A stretch of DNA of 64,000 nucleotides. Source: Planococcus citri. Taxonomy: Eukaryota; Arthropoda; Insecta; Hemiptera; Pseudococcidae. Where the stretch lies: the NCBI RefSeq assembly GCF_950023065.1, contig NC_088679.1, positions 47,802,001-47,866,000 of the forward strand, written 5' to 3'. The position numbers and the translations under genes are program-made. Below are positions 1 through 14,500 of this stretch, in pieces. The notes below the pieces were generated by a model. The model had not been told where the DNA came from. It saw nothing but the letters and a program-made list of their open reading frames with translations, and did not search any database. Positions within the stretch are counted from its first letter, which is position 1. Each line of letters starts with the position of its first letter.

Positions 1-1779
1 TCCGTTAATCTTACTTTAGTTCGCTAACATAAGATTTACGGATAACATTTTTTTATGAAACATTTCCCACATTAATTATAAAGCATCACGATATAATAAC
101 TCACAACCTACTTCCTTTTTGGAGGTTGTAATCCCAAACTACATATACTTACTTCTGTTGTCATTTTCTTTTCATAAAGCTTTTTTTTCACATGAATTTA
201 GGTACTTCTCAGCTTAATGAATTTAAGAAGAAATTTTTACTGCGAGTTATTTCTATTGAATAACACGGTAGGTACCGTATGGAAACATCTTAAATAACAA
301 AATAAAAAACGAATTAATTCAACCATTTTCCGCCATTCTTTACCGCTTTTATTCATTAGCTGATACTAACTAAATCTATGCTATGAGTGTAAGTTGGAAA
401 ATATGTTGGCATGAATCAAGGTATTCACCTGTCTATTTATGTGATTTTTTTCAAGTACCTACCTGCTTATATCAGCTTATTTACTTATGGCAATAATGAT
501 CAATAAATTGGCACCACTGCGTTCCAAAATATTTCCCCAGTGTTAGAAATGATATCTTTCATTAATATTTTGGCCAAATTAATGCGAAATACATAGGTAC
601 TTATTTACGAAGAAAAAATTTTCAAAACATGAATTTATTCAAAATCAGGCGATAATTGCAAATTTTCTAACGTTCAATAGAACCCTGAAAATGGACTTGG
701 ATTTTGACGGCAATCGCATAGATCGACGTAGAATCTCAAATAGATACGGTCATTTGTAATTGGGCCATCTCCCCCCCCCCCAAAAAAAGTTGGATAGAGA
801 CTATAGAGAGCGAAAAAAACATGATTTTTTTCGAAAATATCCCTTCTTTGAGAGCTTAAATTTCCTTCTTGGGGCACCTCCGAAGGTCTCTGCTGAATTT
901 GGTCAAAATCCACAAACTTTTTTTTCCATGATCCGCTCTTACCTACATACATATTTACTTTAAAAATGTTTATCTATCACACTTCCCTTCCCTCACAAAA
1001 CAGTGAAAACACTTTAGGGACTTACAGCTTCTCCACGCTTTGAGTTGGGGGTGTGAAAATTTTTATGAGATACTCTCAACTCAAAGTGAAGCACCTCAGT
1101 ACATTCAGTAAAAATTCAAAATGTTTTTTTTTTCGATCCAGCTCAGTAAAATGAAAAATGTAAGCTAATAACCATATTACTGCCAAGAATAAGAATTGAA
1201 AATTACCATTATCACCTATCGCCCTGAAACTATGATACGGGTATTATGTACCATTTCAGAACGGTTATTTTTTTGTTTCTCCTGAGATTTAGAATTACAA
1301 TATATTACCGGAGATCTTCTCTTCCAAGATCTAAGATACAAGACAATACACACTCACATATCCCATGTTAAAATATTCGAGTAATGAGACAACTTGATAA
1401 CACACCGGCAGGTAATACTATACGCTAGCGTATTGGTTCGAGTACACAGCATGAATGTAAGTATTTAATTAACAAAAAATCCTTTTCGAATGATAATATA
1501 GGTATACGAAAAATTTTAATTAAATTGATATTATCTTGCAGAGCGCAGACACAGGTAATTATCTCGCCAGTTAGTCAAAATAAAAATTGATTTTCATTAA
1601 ACTTGTTATGAGATTAAGATTGGTTATGTGAATCGGATAAACCATTGTTGGGCAACATTTCGATTAAAATTCATTAATTCGCGTTTTTCAAAGAATTTTC
1701 TTCAATTTTGATAAAGATTTCATGAGAATTTTGTTTTCTGTAGCCATTCATGACATATGTCGATGAAAGGCAGCAACTA

Positions 1780-2160
1780 CCTACCTAGCGAAAGAATTTC
1801 AGACATTTCCCAGGCATCGAATGTCGTGCAGGATGGGATGGCGGCGGCCGACGGTAAATTCAGCACATGTGTTTCTTTTCTTTGGGAAATGTTTATCCGT
1901 TTAATGCAAACATGATCTCGTGACGTCGTGTCCCAACTAAACTGTTTATCTAGCTTTAATGCCGGCGTATTTGCTGTTCCTTTAGGAGAAAGCGACGTCT
2001 GGCGATCTCTTGCCAATTGTTATCTTCGTTGCCAAATGAAAAGAATTGTTTGTCATCACACCTAGCGACCAGTTATTTTGTCATTTAGATCGGCGACAGA
2101 GAAATGCTAAGGTCATTGTGAGGAGCGTCTAAATGTAAACACATCGGTCACCAATCATAA
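1780..2160. promoter_or_regulatory. Candidate conserved non-coding island
   Basis: This stretch is visibly richer in GC and less repetitive than its surroundings. It has a GGCGGCGGCCGACGG segment near 1840 and a CGTGACGTCGTG segment with a CRE-like TGACGTC near 1920. No long conserved frame is visible. It may be an enhancer or an unspliced non-coding exon. The call rests on composition only. Confidence 0.2.
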
Positions 2161-5100
2161 ATTGCATTTCTACCGTAATTAAATGCGCCATCGTAGAAAA
2201 TCAAAATGTTCAAATTACTAGGTAGCTAGGTATTCTACTCGACACTATAACCAAAAAGCAAATTACATCCATAAAAGATGTAATTTTCTTTGTTTACGCT
2301 AAAAAAAATATTTTTTTCGATAGTACCTTATAATTCGTCAAAAGTAATCTCATGAAGTTCTATATAAGGTGATTAGTTAGAGGTACCTGGAGTACCTAGG
2401 TAATCAATATAAAATAGCCAGGAATTTACATCATGCAGTACATAATAGATCTAGATGTTACTTCACCTATAAAATTTGTAGGAGGGAGGGGCCTTAGGTA
2501 GGTTTTCATTTTCAAAAATTATTGATAATGAAATTAATGTATGTAGATTTCTTGCATTAGCACTTGCTTATATAGGCTTATTTTCTGCGACAAACAAAAT
2601 CATTTTTTTAAAAATAATAAGTAATTTTAAAGTTTCCAATAAGTACTAACTAAAGTACTTAGTAGGAGCTGGAAGGTCAAGGTTATGGGTTCGAATTGGT
2701 TCAAAAGTAGTACCTACATACTATGTACATTAGGGGTGGTTTTCTAGTTGCAGTGTTGAAATGGTGAAACATTTGTACTGGTTCGTTTTGTTTGTATAAA
2801 ATCACATTGTGAACAATTTGGAAATTTACTACACATATTCAAAAGTGTTCTTTTGAGCTTTTAAAATTTTCAAAAATTCATCAAAAATGAACTTGAGCCT
2901 ATAAATTGTCGGTATGCCGCTTTTAGGGCATGCTCAATCGATCAAGGGCATTATAACGTTTTGTACTTCATTATATGCATCTAAAAAGACCCCACTCTCT
3001 TCCACTCCAAAAAAAGAAACCAGCTGAACATCCTTCCAAAACCGCACATAATTGGCTCTCAGCAGGTTACATGGGCGAAGGGAGGCTAAAAATGAACATA
3101 CTAGTTTAATCAATAATCTAATTTTTTCATGATTAATGGATCAATCCATTTTTTAATAAATACTGAAATATCTAATGAATTTTGGAATGAGAATTTCTAT
3201 AAAACAGATTTGATCCAACACAATGGTCACTTTTGGAAAGAAAAAATGCCACCGACAAGGAAGCAAAAGTGGAAAAATTTGTTCCCCGACCCGCGTTTTC
3301 CAAAGAATTTGCATTTTTTGAAAAAATTTATGAACTTCACTTTTAGAAGAGAAAATGCAATTGCTATTTTTGAAAATAAACTAAAAACTTCGTTTTTGAA
3401 CACAAAACGAAAATTTTTTGTTTTTGAAATGAATATTTAAACTTTACTTTTGGAGAGAAAATGCAAACTACATTTTAAAAAAATGAGCCCTTCATTTTTG
3501 AAGAAAAAAAAGTGAAAACTTCATTTTGGAACAGAAAATGCAAACTTCTTTTTTTTTTTTTAAATGAGACCTTTCTTCATTTTTGAAGGGAAAGTGGAAA
3601 CTTCATGCAACAAAAAGCTAATAAACTTTACTTTAAAAACCAGTTTTTTGTAAAAAAAAACTTCTCAAAAAAAACTATAACTTCCTCTCTGAATGCTATT
3701 TTTTGCGAAACAAAAAACTTCACATATGAGAAAACTTCTTTTTAAAAAAAACCTTTTTAGAAGAAACTTCTCCAATAAACTTTTTTCGAAAATGATATTA
3801 TTTTGAGGGAGGAGACTTCTTCATAGGAGAAAACTCGTGGAAAAATTCTATTTTGTAGCAACTTATTTCCGATCAAATTTTTTGGAAAAAAACATCATAT
3901 ACCTGCTTCAGAAAAGGGAGGAGGTGTGAAAACTTTTTAAGAGACCATCATAATATAGTTTTGCCCCAGGCCCACATTGGTTCTCGGCGACACAGGAAAG
4001 AAATTTTCCAATTTCAGCTATCTACAAACTTATTTGAATCGATATATTTGAAATAATAATAGAATGAGTAGATAGTAAAAGCTATGTAGGCTACCCATAA
4101 AGTCGTGCAATCATAATCGTAGAAAGATTTTATTACATATCACATGCAAAGCTTAATCGAAGATCAACTCAGTTATAAGTCCATTCAAAAAAAGAGGATT
4201 AGTTGAAAATTTAATGACGTATTTCTAAGCAAGCTAAGTCATTTCATAAATTTCAAGGATCATAGGTATGCAACTATTCAAACCCTTTTCACAATCGTAG
4301 CTAAAAAGGCAAGGAGACGTTTGATCATCGAAGTTGCAAAATATACCTAATTTTTTAGGTAAATAATCACAGCGGATTCAGATGGAATTAAACTAATTTT
4401 TGGCACTATACAAAAATGGAATTCTGAACAAAAACTCTCTTCTATTTTGAAACATAAAATTATTCGATTATTTCACCTGCATAAAGGAAATTCAGGTTAG
4501 ATAAGAATATGTACTGTAAGTAAGTACATACGTGAATATTTGACTATAATTTTTCCCCAGAAGTGAATGGAAACATTGGAACTTGGGAACAAAATAGAAA
4601 TAAAATAATCCATAAATCTCGAAATTGAAATTGAAACGAAAATAATTTATCTGGTGCTCGGACATTAATATTACGAACTATAGACAAAGCAGACGGACAG
4701 GTACCATACTAGACACATACGAGTACCTATGTACGAGTATTATATGTATACGATATGTAGGTAAAGGTATCTAGATAGATATTCCAATCATGTTTAATAA
4801 CAACATCCCACATTATTAACAAAAGATATATATAACTACATTTTCGTTTCACTTTCATCGTAAACCCATATCGTTGATTTGTATGTAAGTATTAAAAAAA
4901 AAAATAACGTGTTCAATTTTTAGGGTAATAATAATACCTACACAGTTATGTACTTTACCTCTATCTACTTATCTGAAATCTTCATAAATCGAACGCGCTT
5001 TTATAAAGGCAAATCCGTGCACATACGTAATCCAGTGTTTGGATTAAGATATCGATTCTTTTATATTAAAATTCCGGTAGCATATTAGAGTACAAATAGT

Positions 5101-6289
5101 ATACAGTTATTTCATATTAAATACAGAACACATTCATGTCTTTCTATCTGACGTGTCTATTTCGCTCTCGGTTAAGATTCTTATCACATTCAATTATTAA
5201 CCAATAATTTTGCAAAGATACATTACAAGCCAGGTACCTAGTAATTAAATACATATCTTTTTTTTGTATGTGTTTAAATCTCAGTTTCATGTTACATATG
5301 TAGGTACTTTAAACGAAGGATAAGTTTCGATAAGTACATGAAGTACATAAACATTTATCATTGTCTATTTGATAGTATGACGGTTGCAAGGGTAATTTAA
5401 TATTATTAAGTAAGTATTATTTTAACCGAAATTTTGGTTCATTCATACTGCTCTTGATAAAAGTAATAAAAACAATTAAACAATGGATGAGCTGGGTTGT
5501 AAGGTTAAAAATAAAAGGATCATTATGGAAAACTTATTTCCTTGGAAGTAAAACCTGACAAAATTAATGGAAGTAAAACTTCTGACAGAATAGGTAGTTA
5601 GGTACTATCTTCCTGTAACCTTTCCAATAAGTGAATTGAAACATTGTTTTGAAGATAATTACATGATAATAAGTTGAAAATGCTTTATAAAAAAATTTCA
5701 GACTACTGGCTAGTGAGGTTCAGTTACGGCGGCGAAATCCAAATCCCAGAACTTTTAGGGTAGAAAACAAAATTTAGTTAGTTACACCATGAGGAAGTAA
5801 GAAGTATCTTCGAGTACAAACTGAAATTTGTAAAAAAAAGTTGAAATTTTGCGTTTGTTTCCAACAATTTTTTTTTTTTTGGATTTAGACGTTTTTTCAA
5901 GTTTTTAACACTTGCATCTTCTACCAGCGAACTCCGTTCTTATAGGTCAATGATCTTTAATACTTTATCTTGCATCATTTTATATCATCAGCAGCAAGTT
6001 TTTAGGTTTTTTGAATTCCCAGACCCGCAGGTAGCTTAGCCGCTGGAAATTTAAGGTATGTACCTCGACCTATACCACTGTTTAGGGGCTAGTATGTATA
6101 ATTAAAATTATACTAAACATAGATAATACTTCTACCTTCACTTCACTTATTTTGGCATCGTAAATTCTCAAATATTTCCGGGCTCGTAAAATTTTGCAAT
6201 TAAAATTGACAACTTAGCCATAGTATGTAGGTATCTAATGCAGACTTGGCCGCCCATTAAAAGTATCCGGATCTTGGTAAAAATCCGAT

Positions 6290-6600
6290 TCAATACGTTT
6301 TCCGTTATAAACATAAACAAATTATAATCATCTGCGAACGAATTCGCCTTCTTTTTGGAGTATTCTATTCGTAGTTTGGTATAATGTAAACTTCACGACG
6401 AAAATCTGCTGTCGTGTTTTTCATGCCATGCCGTAACAAGATAAAGCGTGGTTCCGCGTGAAACAATTACGATCACATTGCGTGCCATCAATAACATATT
6501 ATCGAATGTAATTTTCTTGTCTGTTTATATTATTGGAAGAAAATCGCATCCTTTTCGTTTTCTTTTAAAGAAATGATATGAAAGCGCCCAAATGGTAGGT
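6290..6600. promoter_or_regulatory. Candidate conserved non-coding island
   Basis: A non-repetitive stretch with GATA-like sites (AGATAA near 6440) sits inside otherwise simple AT-rich DNA. No coding potential is visible. It is offered as a possible enhancer on composition alone. Confidence 0.15.
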
Positions 6601-9360
6601 AAACGAATTTACTCGTACCTATACGTGTATGAATATGTATAGTTTTTTACATGCCTTCGAGCACGTGTTTTGGTCACGCAGTTTTTATTATGGAGGATCC
6701 AAGTTAGAAACCATAGGTAAACTTGGCCGGGTGATCTTTTTTTCTTGCGATATTTCATTTCTTTTGAAATGTGCCTATCAATGGGTGATCTTTATTGCAT
6801 ACAATGTTACTTTACAAAAAAGGCCCACTGTCGTTAATCATGCAATAACAACTCAGCAAAAAGGAATTGTTGCGGATATTTTCCAAAACAGGAGTCCGAG
6901 AAATACCTACTCTTGGTAGAACAGCCCCAAAGTACACTAGTTCAAGTTTTTTTTTTTTTTCAACTCATTTTTCCAGGATGTTAAGACCGTCCTTTTGAGC
7001 CAAACAAGTATGGGGAGATCTTAACACTACAACTAACATCTAACCAAGAGACCAAAAGTCATTTTATTAAAAAAACTTGTGGAAATTCAGATTATTAAAA
7101 ATGAAAGTTTGAATTTCAAAATCCTAAAAAAACGCTCAAAATGAGATTTCAAAATACCTGCTTTTAAAATTCACAGATGTTGAATTGAAGCTGGAACTTG
7201 ATAAGTTATCGAGGAAAATTTCGGTCTAGGAAAATGATTGAGAGAATAAAATGAACAAGGAGAAACAAGGGAGCGAAAACGGTCCACATGCTGCCTAAAA
7301 AATATCAAAAATTAATTTTGAAAACTCAAAAAAATTGTTTAAAATTTTTTGTCGATGAAAAATGGAAATAAATTTTGCACACAACAAACTACAAAGTGGA
7401 AGATGCTTTTATGACACCCTTATCATAGCTAGTGAGACAATACAAAACTTTTTGGTATTGAGTAAGTAAGTAAAATTATCAAACGAGAGGGATTTCAAAA
7501 AAATAAAAAATGGTAAAAGGTACATAACCAAATTTGATTTGTTTACTTATTGGCATGAAATTTTTCAATTTACGGAGCTCCCTTTTTTTCATCGTATAGA
7601 TAGCTACTTATCAAATTTAAGAAGAATAAAATAATTTCAATGAGTAAGTAGGTATGCCTTTTTCACAAAATGAAATTAATCTTCTCGCCGTGAAAAAAAT
7701 CCGAGGATTCGTAATCCAATCGAGTCCCAATTACCTGTAACGAATATTTCGGTACATATTACAGGGATCTGTTGAAATAATAGGTGTATTAAAAATGATA
7801 TGAGTTTTAATAGGCATTAAATCTGTTTTAAGCTAGGAACGATTTCAAAACCAGTATCATCAATACGCGTAATTAAGATTTAATCATCACGAAATATAGA
7901 GAAAAATAACGAATTATTTCAAGGTTTAGGTTTTAACCTCTGCCCAAAGAGGTAGGTACTACAAGAGTTTTCAGAATAATCAGGTCATACTGCATAGAGC
8001 TTTGAAGAAACAAAAAAATAAATATCAATTATTGAATTCGCGCATCTTAATATTCGTTGGTACTATCGAATGGGTATAATATTGCAAATTTTATATTAGC
8101 GTACCTACTTATACTTTCTCTGAAATGAAAACGAAATGATTTTATTAGCTAGTATTTGTTGTTTTCGTGAAACATTAGTCACGGTACTTATTGAATGATA
8201 TACATAAGTCATCTATTCCTATGCAAAGAATTTATAATCGCGTCGCTCGTTTCCTCTCTATAGATTAACCGTTAATGCATCCTTAATCTTGCGTTGTGTA
8301 CTGTTTTATTTGATATGAAAACGTCTCGATTCAAAGAACCAATTTTGCTATAAAGAGGAGGTCTCAGGTCTACGTTGAATGCATAATAATTTATTTTCAC
8401 GCGTAAGATATTGCGCTAATTTGAATGAATAGAGAATTTTCGATTTGGATGAACACTGGCGCGCTTATGGTTTTTGATTTGGTAGGTTCTAAATATATAA
8501 ATTTCATAATGCTCCACAGTCGAAATTTTTGTATCTTCAAGTGAAAAGATAGCAATAGAACAATTTTTGGTCTCGTATTTGTTTCGAAATTTCCATATAT
8601 TTTCTCGACTATGGTGTAGCACGTTCGTTTGTAGCAATACCAAAAACATTTTAATGAAGGAAACAATTTTGGCGAAGAATTTTCCAAAAGCTTATTTTAA
8701 TCTTTAGATCAAAAGTCGGCATGCCCTGCACTACTTAATAGCATTGATTAAAGCACTAGCCTTGATCTCTAAAATATTAAATATTACCCAAAATAGCAGA
8801 TTATTTTTTAACAAAATTATTCATAAAAGTTGGCAACATTCGAATATATACCTATTAATAACAATAGATTGCGACACGATAATTAATTGCAAGAATATAC
8901 ATGGTAAAAATTGTACATTGTATTATCATAAGACAGGTTATTCAATTCAATTCTCGAGATATAGCTGACCAGATGTATTCATATAGTTAATTAAAATAAT
9001 GAATACATGTAGGTACACTTTTTTAAAGTAGTCCATATTTCTCTTTCAGAAAACAAGAGTAGGTAGGTAAGAGCGTATGTCGCGAATTTTACATGAAAAT
9101 TAGTTTGTCAACAGTTCAACAACAACATGGCTCCAAAGAATCTACAGGTGTCAACTGAATTCCAAATATATGGATAAAGAAATTTTCCCAATATATCTTA
9201 GAAAAGATTGCATAGGTGTGTTATGTAGGTACTTAATTACCTATTTATTACCTAATATACTTGAGTAAAAATGTTGCTGGAACAGCTTTCAAACTCATTT
9301 TCAAAAACTGAAAATTAAATGAAATAAAAACTTGGCAGAAAAGTTTTTAAGGATTTCAAA

Positions 9361-10327
9361 AAGCACCGCGATTTTTTTTTTGGAAAGATCATGGTCTGAA
9401 ATCCCCATAACCAATATTTCAGCTGCTCAAATTCATTTTTCGGTTTTTGGCAAATTTTTGAAAATCAAAAATTGACCATTTTCAGTAATTTTTGATTGTT
9501 AAAAAAAACGTACTTGATCAATAAAAATGATGAAAATTAATCCTGAAATCATTTTTTTTTAAATTAAAAAAAAACGAATCTGAATTTCACTATTTTGAGC
9601 CATTTTGAAGCCTCCGGTGCAATTTTCGATTTCTCCAGAATTTCAAATTTGCTTCAGAAGATGTGGATACGGACTTGAGCAGCTAAAAATCGAGTTGTAG
9701 TTACTCCACCTGTTCAACGGGTTCATCCACAGGCGGGCACCTCAAGTGTGTCGTTTTGAGCAGCCTTTTTATAAAGGAAATAGTCAAAAGTACAAACGTT
9801 TTCTGAGCGCGAGAAAATGTTTGAAATTCGCACGAATCGCTGTAGATCTAGTCTAAAGCCAACAACCCCTCTCCCGAAGTCCAAATTTCGCTGTTTCAAA
9901 CCATTCTAGAGCCTTCAGGAGACTTTCGATTTGTTGACTATTTTCCTTATAAAAAAGCTGTTCAAAAAAACACACTTGCACTTATAAGCCACTACTCGAT
10001 TTTTAGCAACTTGAGTTAATATTCACGCCAGCTCGAGAACAAAAATTCAAAATTTTGGAAAAATAAAAATCGCGTTGGAAGCTCTATAGAGTGGCTGGAA
10101 ACAGTAAAAATCGTTGGGGGGGGTAATATTAGTTTGAGGACTAATTTTCATCATTTTTTATACATTTATATTAATTACGTACGTACATATTTTTTTAAAG
10201 CGTTAAGCACTGAAAATAGTCAATCTTGGATTTTCAAAAATTCACCAAAAATCGAAAAATTAATTTGAGCACCTGAAATTTTGATTATGGGGGTTTCAGT
10301 TCACGTTCTTTCCAAAAATCGCGGCCC
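9361..10327. repeat. Foldback (inverted-repeat) element, about 1 kb
   Basis: Left arm at about 9363-9490 (CACCGCGATTTTT..., then TTTCAGCTGCTCAAATT) matches the reverse complement of about 10205-10327 (...AATTTGAGCACCTGAAATT, then AAAAATCGCGGCC). The arms are diverged, roughly 75-80% by eye. The spacer holds another weak inverted pair around 9610 and 9910. I found no clean target duplication, so borders are approximate. It is most likely an old MITE. Confidence 0.5.
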
Positions 10328-11389
10328 CGTTCAAATCGGAAGTGGACATTTCGAATGATTCGCTTGATAGATAAATTAATCTACCTACATCACAAAAATT
10401 GAAAAATAAGGAACAGTTTATTGAGGAAAAATGCATAAAACATGTGATTCCTCACACCAATACTCGTACTTCTCGCATGTTCATTGAAAGTGTATGCATC
10501 GAAAATTAGTTTGATGTATGTACTACAATAACAAACTTTCGGAGCAATCAGGTACGAATTACGATACAAAAATAATTTCAGTCCGCCACGGCGCTACATA
10601 CTGTTTAATAGTATCCAGTGGGTGACGTGAGTTCAGTGAGTTTGAGTTTTGATAACCATCGATATCATGATTTTCAAAAGCTGAGTCAGTAGAGTCCTTC
10701 TGTACACCTGCCTTAACATTGTCTTTTCCCAAAATAATATGTAAATTGAAAATTACCGATGAGGCGATGAAAAGCAGCCACCCACCTCAAACCTGAACAA
10801 CAAGTGCAGATTTCAAACTCATCATTTTACCGGATTTAATGGGTACCTAACTATGTACTTCTGATGAGAAATTTGAAACACGAGAACACGATATCAGCAA
10901 AGAATGAGTCATATGTAACTCATTTGGCTGCGTCTAGAATGATCTTCTTCAGATATTGGTAAAAAAAATCAAAAATCGATCGCTTAATTGTACGCACATT
11001 TCTCAAAGCTACCTCTTGTTTTATTCACACATCAACTTAACCAATCATCATCATGTAACTAGATGTAACTAATTACCCAATTACCGTGCTTCACTATTAT
11101 CATGCATTATCACTAATCCATCACCAAAAATCAAAAACCAAACAGCTACTCACAATTTCTCCAACACAAAAAAACACACACTATTTAAAATTTCAATAAA
11201 ATGTAATTCATAACACGAAACGATTAATGAGAAAACTTTTATGAAAAAAGTCGAATTACGGAAGAATTTCACAAAGTTAACAAAATCATCACACAATAAG
11301 ATACAAGATATGCCGCAACATAGCCGCAACTAATACCGAGATACTGAGAACATTTACTTTTGTGATAAGAATAAGAAGGCGATTTACCT

Positions 11390-11581
11390 GAAACAACATT
11401 GCACTACGTGCTGTGCCCGAGTTGATGGACCCAGCCGTAACGGAACAGCAGCTCTTTCTAGCGGATTCCCACGCAACGATCCAGAAGATGAACCTATCAC
11501 GAAGATGTTGCAATGCCGAATCAGGTCAAGGACTCCTTTGGGTACAGCCGCAGCGAGATAGATCAAAATGGATCAATACGC
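11390..11581 (-). other. Weak candidate exon, function unknown
   Basis: About 190 bases are clearly richer in GC than their surroundings. On the minus strand they are bounded by a good acceptor (a T-run then AG, ending at 11582) and a good donor (CAG|GTAAAT at 11390). Several frames on both strands stay open across the segment, so open frame length alone proves nothing. Every minus-strand frame entered at that acceptor hits an early stop, so this could be a non-coding or UTR exon, or the coding strand could be plus. I do not recognise the product in any frame. Confidence 0.2.
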
Positions 11582-14500
11582 TAAAAAAAATTCTGAGTGT
11601 TATTCATAAATTTTAATTTTTCATTCTTGTGTTATTTTATGAATAATTATGATGAGGGGAGTTTTTAAGCACGTTTGCTTATTCCGAATTGGAATTATTA
11701 ATGCATATTTTGTAGGTATTAAAGATTTCCCCAGCACAACGTGTTGCTACGCCATTCAAACAAGATTTAATTAACTATAGGTGGGTACCTCGTCTATGTT
11801 TCTGTAAAGAAATGGATTATGAGAAAGAAAGAACAACTTTGGATCACAACAGATTATCATAACGAAATGGAAAAATCTAAACAAAACTGACTAAGTATCT
11901 TTTCTACGGAAACAATATTTTATACCTAAAATAGGTACCTACCTAAGCTTCCAGTTCCATTTTCAAAATTTCAATAAAATCGTACTGTAAAAATATCATT
12001 CAAAATTTTTAAAAAAGAATGAGAACCACTAAAAAATCATGTCTATGCTCACAAGTCATAAGTTTTATAGGTGATATTTAACAAATCTATGTCGATTGTC
12101 GATACTCCCTTTATAATAATCTTTCACAGCTAACAATCATCATTACATTATAATTTGCCTCATGAAGTGTGTCTTTCTTGGATAGGATAGGTACTTATAT
12201 ACTTACCTAGGTACAGATTTATCTGGGTTGTACTTTTATAAACACGATTATTAGAACAATTTTTCCTCGATGTTGATTTTATCTTTGTATGTAGGTGTTT
12301 CATACCGACGATTATCCAATTTGAAACGTAAATTTTTGAAATAGGTATCGCTACCTTGGTATTGTTATCTATCACTGAAGAAAATTTTACTTGAGCATGA
12401 AATACCTACATAAAATGAAAAACTCTTTTGTGAATACAAATATTTGCAGGTAAATAGCATCTAGATTCTAAATAGGGTAAGCATATACTTATTTTCTTAG
12501 ATAGGAAAGTGCGTGAGAAAACTTTTTTCAATAACTAAGAAAATGAGGGATGGGACTTAAGATTTTTTGAGAAACTGCTGAAAAAGCTTAACTTTTCATG
12601 AAATATACAAAACTAAGTGGTATTCGAAAATTTGAAAAACTTACAATGACGATTTTTTCCACTTTTCAACAAACCACAACGGTTATCACTTTTGATTAAA
12701 ATTTTTAAAAAATGTTAAAATTAAAGGTTGGTATATTTTATGAATTCGACCACGTTTGAGTTTGAATGAGAGTTCGTTTTTTCAAACTGATCTCTCTAAC
12801 TTTCACTAATAACTCTGAAAAAGCAAAAATATCAAAAAATATAGAAAATAACGTGTGACTCTTCATTCGGAAAGATTTTGCGAGCATGGACATCGAGTTT
12901 GAATATCTGGTTTTTCAAATACGACTGTTTAATAATGCCTCTAACATATAGCTATCCATTTTGAAAAAAAGTTCGATCAAATCATGAAAATCAAGTTTTC
13001 TCTAATTAGAAGTCAATGTTTACCCACATATCAATCCATTTTTCTGATTTTTCCGATTCATTTTCTCTTTGTCTTCCATTCACCTCTCTGACGACTCACT
13101 CTCTTTAAAATTGGTGAGCATAATAGGGAGGCACTGATGGTCGAATCCGAAACATAATTTTAATACTTCAACTCGGGGACTTCGAATTTGTGGTAATTTA
13201 TATCTTACACTGCATTAATTCGTCTATAAGTTAATTCTTATATAGATACCTATATATTCGTGCAGGGTAAAAAAAGAAAAAAATTTAAAATAGTTAGGTA
13301 CCTACAAATTTTTAATAAATTTTTTTTTTTATATACAATAATTGCAGAATATTAAATTATTCAGGGGAAGATACAGTTTTTGGAAGGAGTGATCAGTCGA
13401 AAATAGAAGGAAGGACTCATCATGGGTATACCTACCAACAAAAAACATACCTAATTCAATGAACACCTTTATATCTCTCCAGAAAAATTGAAGCAATTAC
13501 ATATTTCTAATCTGTTTATCCACGGTTCATTAAAGAAACTTTACCTATGTAGGTACTTAGGTACGTAAACGTAGGTATATGAAAATAAGACCATAATGTT
13601 AATCTGGTGTATTTTCCTTCCTCGTTCTTTCTTATAGCTCCCCAAAAATTGAAATTTAATCAATTGAGATTTTTTAGGTGACATCATTGCGTTTATTTCA
13701 ATGATGCAATCCAAACAGAAAATGAAATTTGTTATAAAACATTACATAATTCGAAACCTCTTTATAAGATTACACCTCGAAGAATAAAATTTTATTGTTG
13801 TAACCAAATACTTATCCTGATATATTTTTCGATAACACAACTGTGGCTAGGCTACATCATGACGTCTTATGAGCGTATGTGGTCTATTACTCAATTTGCA
13901 CAAAAGAAAAGAATCTGGGTAAAATTAATTTTGTTTTTTAGATCGACTGACCAAGACATCCCTTTAATTTTATAATGGAAAAAGTATTGGAAACGAAACT
14001 TGAGAAAAGTGAAAATAGGTACCTAATGAAGTTTTAAAAAATGAAGGTAACTTTCGTTTTTTAAATTCGATTTAAGGTACCTAGATTTTAAAAAAAGTTT
14101 TCTGTTTTGTTGTAATTCTGCGGGTATTTATACTATTTTTGTAAGTATATCCATCTAATTTTTAAAAAAATTATTTACAAGCATCAAATGAGAAAATAAA
14201 AACTCTCTTGGGAACGTATAATTTTCAACGAAATACCTACCTGCTTTATTTAAGAGAAAATATTGAATTTTACTTTTTCTCATTTCCTAGCTGTGCTTTA
14301 TGTACTAACCTATAATAATGAATAGGACCGACCACTTCATCAAGTTTTTAATGAATTTGAAAAAATTGCAAATGTCTAGCTCCATAGGAATCCAAATTAA
14401 GTAGATGAAAATGTTTCCCTGATTGTAGATACATATTAAGATAATTTTTGTTTATATTTGCTTGTTTCAGGAAGCTTCTCTCTATGGAATAGCTTTTTAT

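Noticed and set aside
3129..3440. 103-codon open frame on the plus strand
   Set aside because: It lies in a degenerate A/T-rich repeat, is rich in Phe, Lys and Asn, and has no splice or domain support.
8397..8968. Overlapping short frames on both strands
   Set aside because: AT-rich composition, no start context, no domain.
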